Assembly (NCBI GenBank): GCA_903960725.1
Contig: CAJCBY010000056.1
Span: forward strand, 1 to 18,636
DNA length: 18,636 nucleotides
Source of the DNA: an uncultured Cytophagaceae bacterium
Lineage (GTDB): Bacteria > Bacteroidota > Bacteroidia > Cytophagales > Spirosomataceae
Direction of reading: 5' to 3'
A program made the position numbers and the translations under genes. Each line of letters begins with the position of its first letter. Positions within the stretch are counted from its first letter, which is position 1. The notes below the pieces were generated by a model. It was not told the DNA's origin. It worked only from the letters and a program-made list of their open reading frames with translations, and searched no databases. Positions 7,188 through 14,409 of this stretch are shown here, in pieces.

Positions 7188-8269
7188 AACAGGGAATAGC
7201 TTGGGAGGACGGAATCGCGCAAGGGGCTGCAGTAGCTGCTTGGAGATTACCACATGCCTCAGACGCTTTTCTATTGCAAGACTTTTCAGGGGGCTCTTTG
7301 CTTTCAGAAGGGTGGAATCTAAGTGATGTAAGCGCTGGCTTTTTAGCCGCTCCTTTCATTGGATTGCCATATTTTTTACAAGCGGATTCGTTGACTTCTT
7401 TCCCGCTTAATTCGGCTGGACAGGCGACACCTTTCGTTACCCCTGTTGAAAATACATCGAAAAAAACAGAGTTTTTGGGCTGGGTTTCTGAGGCCATTCA
7501 AGCCATCAAGCGCGGACCTTTGCAAAAAGTGGTCTTATCTAGAATTGATGAACAGGAATTGCCTGACGGATTTTCAGTCATGTCAGCGCTAGAAGAACTA
7601 GCGTCCGCTTACCCAGCTGCCTTCGTTTGTGCCTTATCTATTCCAGCGCTTCCCGGCGTTTGGATGTGTGCGACTCCCGAAATTTTAGTGGAACAAAAGG
7701 AGGGAATTTTTCGCACGATTTCCTTAGCGGGTACTCAATCAGGCGTTGATGGGGAGGGTTTTGCGCTACCGCCTTCGCAAGCACGATGGTCCCAAAAAGA
7801 AATCGAAGAGCAGGCCTTCGTCAGTCGCTATATCATTGATTGTTTCAAGAAGATTCGTTTAAGAGAGTATTCGGAACTAGGGCCAAAGACTATTTCAACT
7901 GGAAATTTATTGCATTTAAAAACAGAGTACCTGGTTGACACTCAGGCAATGGATTTTCCGCAATTACCTGGATTGATGTTAGGCTTATTGCATCCAACAT
8001 CGGCGGTTTGTGGAACTCCTAAACAAGAGGCTATTGATTTTATTTTAGCCACTGAAAAGCACGAGCGGTCCATGTATTCGGGTTATTTAGGGCCGGTAAA
8101 TCTGGATAATGCCACGCACTTATTCGTGAATTTGCGAACCGTGGAAATTAAAGGAAATCGGGCTATTTTCTATGCCGGATGTGGCATTACGGAAGATTCC
8201 GATCCGGAGAAAGAATGGCAGGAAACCCAGATGAAGTGCCAGACACTACAACGAATACTAATGAAGTAA
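7184..8269 (+). CDS. menF: Isochorismate synthase
   Basis: Chorismate-to-isochorismate isomerase of 361 residues, the entry step of menaquinone synthesis (or of siderophore synthesis when EntC-type). Seen: KVVLSR at 115-120 with the expected catalytic lysine; TPEILV at 164-169; SLAGTQSG at 180-187; HPTSAVCGTPK at 270-280, characteristic of isochorismate synthases; ERSMYSGYLGPV at 294-305; and C-terminal AGCGIT (331-336) and SDPEKEWQET (339-348), which carry Mg-binding acidic residues. The poorly conserved N-terminal domain is short. It overlaps the menI-like gene by 4 bases. Since no siderophore genes are present and its partner is a MenI-type thioesterase, MenF is the better name. Other men genes are not in the window. 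The 3' end overlaps the convergent CorC-like gene by 12 bases. Confidence 0.9.
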   Translation: MKQGIAWEDGIAQGAAVAAWRLPHASDAFLLQDFSGGSLLSEGWNLSDVSAGFLAAPFIGLPYFLQADSLTSFPLNSAGQATPFVTPVENTSKKTEFLGWVSEAIQAIKRGPLQKVVLSRIDEQELPDGFSVMSALEELASAYPAAFVCALSIPALPGVWMCATPEILVEQKEGIFRTISLAGTQSGVDGEGFALPPSQARWSQKEIEEQAFVSRYIIDCFKKIRLREYSELGPKTISTGNLLHLKTEYLVDTQAMDFPQLPGLMLGLLHPTSAVCGTPKQEAIDFILATEKHERSMYSGYLGPVNLDNATHLFVNLRTVEIKGNRAIFYAGCGITEDSDPEKEWQETQMKCQTLQRILMK

Positions 8270-9577
8270 TTCGGAGGAAGCAGGAGGCGTTATTTTGCCA
8301 ATAATCATCACCTTAACCGTATCTATTCTCGCGTCTGTCGTCGTCAAGATTTGGAATTGGAACGGGGCCAAAGTAATCATTTCATTCATTTGCGGAATAT
8401 CCTCATACAAGCTGATAAGCATACCCCCTAAGGTTTCGTAATCACCCTCAGGTAAATTCCATTCGTATTTTTCATTCAAATAGTCGATCTCGTGGCGACC
8501 AGAAAGCACGAATGTAGTCTCATCGATTTGCTTCTCAATCCAGTCTTCTGAATCATCATATTCGTCTTGAATCTCCCCAAAAATCTGTTCCATCACATCT
8601 TCCATACTCACTAATCCGCTCGTAGAACCGAATTCGTCCACGACTAGAGCCAGTGACTTACGCTCTTTCGAGAATTTGATCATTAAATCATTCGCCGGCA
8701 TAGCCTCTGGAACGATGGGAATACTGGTCAGGATAGACTGAAGATCTTTTGGCTTTTTAAATAGGGCCAAAGAATGGCAGTAGCCAACCACCTCCTCTAA
8801 CGTTTCTTTATAAACCAACACTTTTGAATGGCCACTCTCTAGGAAGACTTCTTTTAATTTCTCCATGCCATCTTCAAGATCAATGGCTGTAATCTCCGTT
8901 CTAGGGATCATACAATCCCGCACTTTTACTTGCTTAAATTCGAGTGCATTATGGAAAATTTTGTGGTCTACTTCCGCTTCTTGTTCGGTAGAAATTTTGC
9001 GGTTCAGGTTTTGGAGGTAATGATTTAAATCCGTCAACCCGAAGGCAGGTTTCTCCTCTGAATAATTCAAGCGCAATACTTTCGTGATAAACCATTTCGA
9101 TAGACCCACCGTCACCCAAACCAAGGGATACATGAGGGTATATATCGCCCAAATTGGTATCGCTAAAAATTCTAAAATAGCATCTGGATTAATTAAAAAT
9201 ACACTTTTTGGGGTAAATTCTGATGTCATCAAAATTAAAACGGTCGCTACAATGGTCGCAATCAAGCGCGCAACAATTTCATTAATGGGTAAATAATGAA
9301 TAACTACGTGGTGCAAAAATTCTTCCATGAAAATACCGTAGGCTACTAAAGAAAGGGTATTTCCTATGAGCATCGTTCCAATGAAAGAGGACGGGTGCTG
9401 GTTGAAATTCGCGATAATTTTAGCACTTAAAATGTCCTGCTTTGCTTTTAACTCAAAGTACAATTTATTCGAGGACACGAAGGCCATTTCGACGCCAGAG
9501 AAGAAAGCGGAGAAAACCATCGAGGCGATGATACCAATGATTTGGGTATTATCTAAACTGATGTTACTTGGTTCCAT
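8258..9577 (-). CDS. CNNM/CBS/CorC-type membrane protein (hemolysin family, possibly GldE-like)
   Basis: Membrane protein of 439 residues with the order CNNM (DUF21) transmembrane domain (about 12-190), two CBS repeats (about 220-335), and CorC_HlyC domain (about 345-430). Seen: SGVEMAFVSSNK (27-38) and the SEFTPKSVF segment (119-127) of the CNNM fold, RDCMIPRTEI (220-229) at the start of the CBS pair, and VVDEFGSTSGLVSMEDVMEQ (312-331), a hallmark of the CorC/HlyC group. Family members handle Mg2+/Co2+ export or act in Bacteroidota gliding (GldE has this layout); sequence alone does not decide between these. The start overlaps the 72-residue membrane protein gene by 14 bases, making it the last gene of the ccm run. 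Its 3' end overlaps menF by 12 bases. Confidence 0.88.
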   Translation of the reverse strand: MEPSNISLDNTQIIGIIASMVFSAFFSGVEMAFVSSNKLYFELKAKQDILSAKIIANFNQHPSSFIGTMLIGNTLSLVAYGIFMEEFLHHVVIHYLPINEIVARLIATIVATVLILMTSEFTPKSVFLINPDAILEFLAIPIWAIYTLMYPLVWVTVGLSKWFITKVLRLNYSEEKPAFGLTDLNHYLQNLNRKISTEQEAEVDHKIFHNALEFKQVKVRDCMIPRTEITAIDLEDGMEKLKEVFLESGHSKVLVYKETLEEVVGYCHSLALFKKPKDLQSILTSIPIVPEAMPANDLMIKFSKERKSLALVVDEFGSTSGLVSMEDVMEQIFGEIQDEYDDSEDWIEKQIDETTFVLSGRHEIDYLNEKYEWNLPEGDYETLGGMLISLYEDIPQMNEMITLAPFQFQILTTTDARIDTVKVMIIGKITPPASSELLH

Positions 9578-9782
9578 CTTTCTCTTTTTTGATGCGCTCG
9601 TTTTTTGCGTATTGGTAGTAGAATAAGCAAGCTACGCCATACATTAACCAGCCATAATGGTAGAATATTCCTGCCCAAAACTGTCCCTTTAATTCAGCCG
9701 GAGTGGGGCTATTCAAATCGATAATCCAAATCAAAATGAATCCGATCGCGGCTGCTAAACTTAAGATTTCTTTCTTGCCCAT
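9564..9782 (-). CDS. Small two-TM membrane protein of unknown function in the ccm operon
   Basis: A 72-residue protein that I do not recognise. Seen: hydrophobic segment 1 (about 7-22, rich in Ile, Leu and Ala), a short polar loop with NSPTPAELKG (24-33), an aromatic-rich segment 2 (about 35-58, with several Tyr, Trp and Phe), and a charged, lysine-rich tail (59-72). The pattern fits a helical hairpin with a cytoplasmic C-terminus. It is probably a real gene: it starts one base after the ccmF stop in the TAATATG context shared by other junctions, and its 3' end overlaps the next gene by 14 bases. It may be an accessory of the cytochrome c maturation complex, by position only. There is no cysteine pair for thiol chemistry, so it is not a CcmH or CcmG substitute. 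Confidence 0.7.
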   Translation of the reverse strand: MGKKEILSLAAAIGFILIWIIDLNSPTPAELKGQFWAGIFYHYGWLMYGVACLFYYQYAKNERIKKEKDGTK

Positions 9783-9783
9783 A

Positions 9784-12333
9784 TTATGCTGCGGTAGCGG
9801 GTTTCATGCGACGGTAAGTAGCAATAAATAATCCGATAAAGACAATGATCGATCCAATCCAAACCAGATTAATGTATGGCTTCTCCAAAGCCTTTACTAC
9901 GATTAATTCTTGTTGAGTCGTATTCCAAGCAAACCCAAATTCTTGAGCTTGTGGATTGATGCCCGTGAATTTAATTTTGATTCCCGTTTCCTCACTTTCA
10001 AATGCCGGCATGGCAACTAATCCCCCTTTGATAATAAAGGTAGGATTCAACGTAAACTGCTGCGAGTTTTTACCGAGTACCTGGAAGTTCGCCTGAACGG
10101 CCGCATCGTTTGATCCAAGTTCTACTCCGTCTACATTCGTGATTCTGTTCACCTCTTTTAAAATAGCAACAAAATCATTGATAAATAGGGTGTCACCTAC
10201 GGTCACAGTTCTATTTTCCGTCTGAGACCATTGTTTTTCAGAGCCAGCTTCGGCTGCTAAACGTGGGTCTAGTGAAACATAGGTATAAATGTCGTGGTTC
10301 CATGCGTGTTTAACGTCTGGAGAAATCGCCGTGCCCATTTTCGGGTTCACTTGCCATCTTGGGAATAACGAAACCGCTTTTCCTTCTTCGTTCTTGAATT
10401 CTAATTCGTAGTATGTGTTTTCCGGTTCCACGGTTACGGTATCGCCTTTGCTCGCGATTTTTACCCCATCGCGTTCGATATTTTTCAAAGCGACTGCATG
10501 GAAATCACCTTCAATAATTTCGAAATCGTTCTTGTTGAAATAACCTTTGTGTCCGCGCACCTCGATGCGACGTCCTTTGTAGGTCACTAAATAGTCCTGC
10601 ATTTGGGCTCCTTGACCTAACCAAAGTGGTAAGTTCTCTTTGTTTTCTTTGTTGTTATCCTTTGTGAATTCCTCCACTTTCGTGCTGATCGCGAAACCAG
10701 AGCGGTTCAGTGAAACGACTTTGGAATAACCCGCTGAGAACAAGATGCCGATTAGCATAATCGCTAATCCCACGTGCGCTAAAGCGCCTCCTACTAAAGA
10801 GAATTTTTCGCGTAGTAGGAACCACAAGATTTTGAAGTTTGCCAAAACCGAGAATAAACTACCCCACAACAAAGCGATATACGAAAACGTGTAAATCTTA
10901 CCGATATTAATGAATACTACGCTCAACAAAGTCGCGGCTAAAGCTGGACTGATTAAGGGTTTGAATGTCGTGCTCTGCTTGATTTTTCCCCACCAGATAT
11001 ACTGTCCGATTCCGCTCAAGATGGTAACCGCTAAGAAAATCCAGATTTGGATTTTGCTGTAGTGTTCCGCTTGGTCTGCCGGTAAAGCAATGTTTGAAAG
11101 AACACCAAAAGCCTCAGCAATCTTATTGTATACTGGAATCGAAGTCGTAAAAGTCAATTGAAAGGCTGATAATCCTAAAACTGCCGCTCCCACAAATACC
11201 CAAAATTCGCGGTTATAGGTGCCTAGTTCTTTGGTATCCTTGGGTAAATCCTTCCAACGGTAGATCGACATCGCAATCGCCACTAAGAGGAATGTTCCCA
11301 TGTACAAAAGCAGCTGACCAGAAAGGCCTAAATCTGTAAAGGAGTGCACCGAGGCATTTCCCAAGATTCCAGAACGGTTCAAGAAGGTCGAATACAAGAC
11401 CAAAATGAAAGTTGCAATCACTAAAATGATGGATGTCTTCAAAGCCGAACTAGAGGTCTTGTGCGCAATCATGGTGTGAATGGCGCCTAATAAGACTAGC
11501 CAAGGCACAAACGACGCATTTTCCACCGGATCCCAATTCCAATAGCCACCAAAGTTTAAGGTCTCGTACGCCCAATAGGCACCCATCATAATACCAATCC
11601 CTAAAACACCCGCACTAAAAAGTGCCCAAGGCAAGGCTGGCATCACCCATTCCGTTAATTTTTTCTTCCACAACCCGGCAATTAAATACGCAAACGGAAC
11701 TAATGTCAAGGCAAAACCTAAGAACAAGGTAGGCGGGTGAATCACCATCCAATAATTTTGAAGTAAAGGATTCAAGCCACGGCCATCTTTGGGAATAAAG
11801 TTCGGTTGCATACTCCAAACCGGAAGATCCGGCTGCGCCTCACGCAACAACAAGAAAGGAGAGGATCCGATTTTCAAGTCGATCCAAGGAATAATCACCC
11901 CTAAAATCATGGATGTTAAAAACGTCTGTACTAGCGCAAAAACCGTCATCACAGGAGACTCCCATTTCGGGTTTTTGATCATCAATAACAATCCTAAAAC
12001 GGCCTGCCAAAAGATCCACAGCAAAAACGAGCCCTCTTGCCCCTCCCAATAACAGGAGATCATAAACATGGTAGGCAATTGCAACGAGGAGTGCGTAAAC
12101 GCGTAATGGTATTCGAAATAATGGTTGTAAATGATGACGAAAAGACTCGACGCCACCACGATCACGGAAATGAAATGCAGCCCAAACAAGATGCGCGCCG
12201 TCACTTTCCAATCATTCTCTAATTCATTTTCGGCCTGTGTTGATTTAAAATACGCAAAGGTCGCTAGTAGCGCCGTTACGAAGGAAATGATGACAGATAA
12301 ATGTCCGACCGAACCAATGGTTTCGTGTATCAT
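9784..12333 (-). CDS. ccmF: Cytochrome c haem lyase component CcmF (CcsA/CcmF family), enlarged
   Basis: Integral membrane protein of 849 residues that attaches haem, delivered by CcmE, to apocytochrome c outside the inner membrane. Seen: many hydrophobic segments over 10-545; MVIHPPTLFLGF (196-207) with H199; the haem-handling WWD region GGYWNWDPVENASFVPW (262-278); NRSGILGNASVHSFTD (319-334) with H330; and GGALAHVGLAIMLIGI (515-530) with H520. A hydrophilic domain of about 275 residues (545-820) then precedes a final membrane segment (822-840). E. coli CcmF is about 650 residues, so the extra length lies mostly in this extracytoplasmic domain. The start follows the ccmE stop by one base (TAATATG), and its stop precedes the 72-residue gene by one base. 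The large domain could take over contacts usually made by CcmH or CcmI; that is inference. Confidence 0.95.
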   Translation of the reverse strand: MIHETIGSVGHLSVIISFVTALLATFAYFKSTQAENELENDWKVTARILFGLHFISVIVVASSLFVIIYNHYFEYHYAFTHSSLQLPTMFMISCYWEGQEGSFLLWIFWQAVLGLLLMIKNPKWESPVMTVFALVQTFLTSMILGVIIPWIDLKIGSSPFLLLREAQPDLPVWSMQPNFIPKDGRGLNPLLQNYWMVIHPPTLFLGFALTLVPFAYLIAGLWKKKLTEWVMPALPWALFSAGVLGIGIMMGAYWAYETLNFGGYWNWDPVENASFVPWLVLLGAIHTMIAHKTSSSALKTSIILVIATFILVLYSTFLNRSGILGNASVHSFTDLGLSGQLLLYMGTFLLVAIAMSIYRWKDLPKDTKELGTYNREFWVFVGAAVLGLSAFQLTFTTSIPVYNKIAEAFGVLSNIALPADQAEHYSKIQIWIFLAVTILSGIGQYIWWGKIKQSTTFKPLISPALAATLLSVVFINIGKIYTFSYIALLWGSLFSVLANFKILWFLLREKFSLVGGALAHVGLAIMLIGILFSAGYSKVVSLNRSGFAISTKVEEFTKDNNKENKENLPLWLGQGAQMQDYLVTYKGRRIEVRGHKGYFNKNDFEIIEGDFHAVALKNIERDGVKIASKGDTVTVEPENTYYELEFKNEEGKAVSLFPRWQVNPKMGTAISPDVKHAWNHDIYTYVSLDPRLAAEAGSEKQWSQTENRTVTVGDTLFINDFVAILKEVNRITNVDGVELGSNDAAVQANFQVLGKNSQQFTLNPTFIIKGGLVAMPAFESEETGIKIKFTGINPQAQEFGFAWNTTQQELIVVKALEKPYINLVWIGSIIVFIGLFIATYRRMKPATAA

Positions 12334-12334
12334 A

Positions 12335-12778
12335 TTAATTTTTTGCTGCTACTGAGGCACTTGAGTCTGCTGAAATTTTACCTTCTTGGTACTTAGAAGG
12401 GCACTTTAAAAGAATTTTATCACAATAGAAAACCTTGTCTGAATGCATACTTCCGACTAAAACAATCTTCTCTGATTTTTCGAAATCTTGCGGCTTCGGA
12501 GCCGCATAAATCACTTGATTTTCGCGCCCTAAACTATCTTGAACTAAAAACTCTAACCGATTTGCATCTAGGGCAGGATTGTAATTTAAGCCCACAATCT
12601 TGCCTGCTGCATCCTTTTTTAAGGTTCCTACTACGTGTACTTTCTGCGCTGGATCATTTTGTGCAATCTGCTCTGCTTCATCAAAGCCTACATAGGTACT
12701 CGCATCCCCCGTCGTGATCATAATAATCCCGATAGCTACCGCAATTAATATCAAACCAATGATGTGTGTCTTTTTCAT
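12335..12778 (-). CDS. ccmE: Cytochrome c maturation haem chaperone CcmE, CxxxY variant
   Basis: Membrane-anchored haem chaperone of 147 residues: one N-terminal hydrophobic anchor (about 6-22), then the OB-fold-like domain (about 28-125) with VHVVGTLKKD (47-56), LEFLVQD (75-81) and KIVLVGSMHSDKVFYCDKIL (104-123). Classical CcmE binds haem covalently through histidine in an HxxxY motif. Here the same site reads LLKCPSKYQEG, so the residue is C126 with Y130 kept (CxxxY). Such CcmE proteins are known from Desulfovibrio-type and archaeal Ccm systems that lack CcmG and CcmH. The fold and gene context leave little doubt that it is CcmE. It overlaps ccmD by 4 bases (12775-12778) and precedes ccmF by one base. 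Confidence 0.94.
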   Translation of the reverse strand: MKKTHIIGLILIAVAIGIIMITTGDASTYVGFDEAEQIAQNDPAQKVHVVGTLKKDAAGKIVGLNYNPALDANRLEFLVQDSLGRENQVIYAAPKPQDFEKSEKIVLVGSMHSDKVFYCDKILLKCPSKYQEGKISADSSASVAAKN

Positions 12779-12984
12779 TTGTTGCGTTTTTCTAATTCAG
12801 AAACCTTTCTCTCTAAACGAAATAAATAGGCAAATAGCCCGATCAATACGACGCTTACCACCGCGATCACCACATAGATTTTTCCATCGGCACGGAATTG
12901 ATCGGCCATCTCGATATCGTTCGCTTGAGCGCTGGCCGTAAAACTTAACGTAAAACCTACTAAGAATGTGAGGAAAGTTTTCAT
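12775..12984 (-). CDS. ccmD: CcmD-like small membrane protein
   Basis: A 69-residue protein between ccmC and ccmE, the usual place of ccmD. CcmD helps release haem-loaded CcmE from the CcmABC complex. Seen: a first hydrophobic stretch (about 3-18, ending in TASAQA and possibly a cleaved signal peptide); a conserved-looking MADQFRADGKIYVV (26-39); a membrane segment (about 37-55); and a charged C-terminal tail with RLERKVSELEKRNK (56-69), as in CcmD-type proteins. The start overlaps the ccmC stop by one base (TAATG), and its stop overlaps the ccmE start by 4 bases, so translation is likely coupled. The leader plus RADGK motif matches what Bacteroidota genomes call CcmD family proteins. Confidence 0.82.
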   Translation of the reverse strand: MKTFLTFLVGFTLSFTASAQANDIEMADQFRADGKIYVVIAVVSVVLIGLFAYLFRLERKVSELEKRNK

Positions 12985-13652
12985 TATAACTCGTTTTGTT
13001 GTTCAATGTTTTTAATACGAATACGCAATTGCGCAATCCAATAACCTAATAAAGTCCATCCTAAAATAGCAGGATAAAAGACCATACGCATGCGATTGTC
13101 TAAGTCCATTTTGGAAAAAGCCGGATTCCCCCCATTTCCTGGATGCAAGGAATCTGTCATACGCGGTAGAATCCAAATCAGAATCATAAAGATCACGAAG
13201 GCGAAAATGTTGTACACGGAGGATATACGTGCTTTTTGCATCTCATCCGGCATGGAAGAACGCACTAATGAATAGGCTAAGTAGATCAATAAACCGATCG
13301 CCACCGAATTCAATTTAGGGTCGTTTGTCCACCAATCACCCCAAGTAAACTTCGCCCACACACTCCCCGTAATCAAACCTAAAATGGCAAAAAGCATCCC
13401 TACCTCTACATATGCGCTAGAAATCAGGTCAGATTTCAAATCCGATTTACGTAAATATTGAATCGAGTGGTAAACCGATGTTCCCAGTAGGAATATCATC
13501 GTGAACCACATCGTCACGTGAAAATACAGGTTACGAATTGTCTCGTTCAAAATAGGTTGACGCGGCACGTCCCCATTTAATCCGGCATAGACGGTATAGA
13601 TCAATACAATGATCGATAAAATCTTCCAATACTGGCGTTTTACTGTTTCCAT
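12984..13652 (-). CDS. ccmC: Haem exporter/transfer protein CcmC
   Basis: Six-TM haem-handling protein of 222 residues that loads haem onto CcmE. Seen: hydrophobic segments (about 10-26, 44-66, 82-100, 116-131, 145-163, 191-208), conserved external histidines H45 (LYFHVTMWF) and H170 (DSLHPG), and the WWD motif as WGDWWTNDPKLNS (104-116). In canonical CcmC this motif has a third tryptophan (WGxWWxWD); here that position is N110. The start lies within the last codons of ccmB (13-base overlap), and its stop overlaps the ccmD start by one base. The place in the operon and the two histidines make CcmC more likely than the longer CcsA of System II. Confidence 0.92.
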   Translation of the reverse strand: METVKRQYWKILSIIVLIYTVYAGLNGDVPRQPILNETIRNLYFHVTMWFTMIFLLGTSVYHSIQYLRKSDLKSDLISSAYVEVGMLFAILGLITGSVWAKFTWGDWWTNDPKLNSVAIGLLIYLAYSLVRSSMPDEMQKARISSVYNIFAFVIFMILIWILPRMTDSLHPGNGGNPAFSKMDLDNRMRMVFYPAILGWTLLGYWIAQLRIRIKNIEQQNEL

Positions 13653-14308
13653 ATATAGGGGAAAAGGATCCCAGAAAATACAATAACAATGATATCTAAG
13701 GCTCCTAAAATCGCGATCTCATCCCAGTTTTCTGAGAGTGAAATTCCGTCCAGGGCACTTTTGGACAATTTTAATAACAATAAAAGCAACGGAATAATAA
13801 GTGGAAAGCTCATTACCGCCATTAAGGTGGCTGAATTTTCCCCTTGAGCGGCAATTCCAGCCACTAAAGAAAGGGTGGACGCAAAGCCGATTGCACCTAA
13901 AACAAGTGAAATCAAATAGAGGGACATATTGCCCACTGGGTTGCCCATGACCCATGAATAAAAAAATATCCCGATTAAGGATACCCCAAGCATCACCAGG
14001 GTATTATAGATAATTTTGCTAAAAATCACCGATTCAGGCTTCACAAACGTATAATAGAAGATGTTTCGGTTGGCTGATTCTTGGGTAAAACTCTTTCCTA
14101 CCGCGTTTACGGCAGAGAATAAGAGGATGATCCAAAATAAAGTATTCCACATAATGGGATGTATGGACTGCTGCTTCGCTTTAAAGGATAAATAGCAGAT
14201 GAAAATGGTTGCCGCTAAATAAAGCACAAGTCCGTGGATCGCATATTTGTTGCGCCACTCTAATTGCATTTCTTTGCGAATCAAAACGAAAATTTCAGTT
14301 AAGGCCAT
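13640..14308 (-). CDS. ccmB: Haem exporter subunit CcmB
   Basis: Membrane permease of 222 residues of the CcmAB ABC transporter, which drives release of haem-loaded CcmE. Seen: N-terminal FVLIRKEMQLEWRNKYAI (7-24), typical of CcmB, then about six hydrophobic segments (25-41, 55-71, 101-121, 128-153, 160-180, 200-218) and the motif SFTQESANRNIFYY (73-86). The open frame reaches back to an ATG at 14347, but that adds 13 residues unlike the family. The ATG at 14308 gives the usual length and start, so I use it. It is the first gene of the run, divergent from feoA. No ccmA ATPase gene is adjacent or elsewhere in the window, so the ATPase must be encoded elsewhere or be absent. Confidence 0.9.
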   Translation of the reverse strand: MALTEIFVLIRKEMQLEWRNKYAIHGLVLYLAATIFICYLSFKAKQQSIHPIMWNTLFWIILLFSAVNAVGKSFTQESANRNIFYYTFVKPESVIFSKIIYNTLVMLGVSLIGIFFYSWVMGNPVGNMSLYLISLVLGAIGFASTLSLVAGIAAQGENSATLMAVMSFPLIIPLLLLLLKLSKSALDGISLSENWDEIAILGALDIIVIVFSGILFPYIWKQ

Positions 14309-14329
14309 GAACCTGCAATTTACGACAGA

Positions 14330-14337
14330 AAAAACTA
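14330..14337 (-). promoter_or_regulatory. Weak candidate -7 box for the ccm operon
   Basis: On the minus strand (14337 to 14330) the sequence TAGTTTTT matches TAnnTTTG at 7 of 8 positions. It lies 21 bases upstream of the chosen ccmB start at 14308 and overlaps the alternative frame start at 14347, again favouring the shorter CcmB. No -33 element is obvious, so this is only the best available candidate. Confidence 0.25.
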
Positions 14338-14362
14338 TTTGTATCATTTTTTAGCTCAGAAA

Positions 14363-14397
14363 TACTTAGTACATTTGTGTCTAATTTTGAATTATTC
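14363..14397. promoter_or_regulatory. Two short palindromes at the feoA promoter, possible operator
   Basis: Two 9-base inverted repeats with a single central base lie here: TACTTAGTA (14363-14371), overlapping the feoA -7 box, and GAATTATTC (14389-14397), in the short leader. A metal-responsive repressor site would be expected in front of feoAB. Neither repeat resembles the classical Fur box closely, and AT-rich spacers produce such palindromes by chance, so this is a weak call. Confidence 0.2.
14370..14377 (+). promoter_or_regulatory. Candidate -7 promoter box for feoAB
   Basis: TACATTTG is an exact match to TAnnTTTG. The predicted transcript would start near 14383, giving a leader of about 27 bases to the feoA ATG at 14410. 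A TTTG exists at 14338-14341, but the 28-base spacer is longer than usual for a -33 element, so the upstream half of the promoter is uncertain. Confidence 0.45.
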
Positions 14398-14409
14398 TAA
14401 ATAGTGAGC

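Noticed and set aside
7184..8269. Siderophore-type EntC or salicylate synthase
   Set aside because: There are no siderophore genes nearby, and the overlapping MenI-type thioesterase favours menaquinone.
11840..12211. A 123-codon open frame on the minus strand inside ccmF
   Set aside because: It lies in another frame of a strongly conserved ccmF segment and its product is rich in His and Arg without domain features; it is a shadow.
12984..13652. CcsA of System II (ResB/ResC) as an alternative name for the ccmC gene
   Set aside because: The gene is short and sits between ccmB and ccmD, with CcmE downstream; System II has no CcmE.
14309..14347. A 13-codon N-terminal extension of CcmB
   Set aside because: The family starts near the ATG at 14308, and the best -7 candidate lies within the extension.
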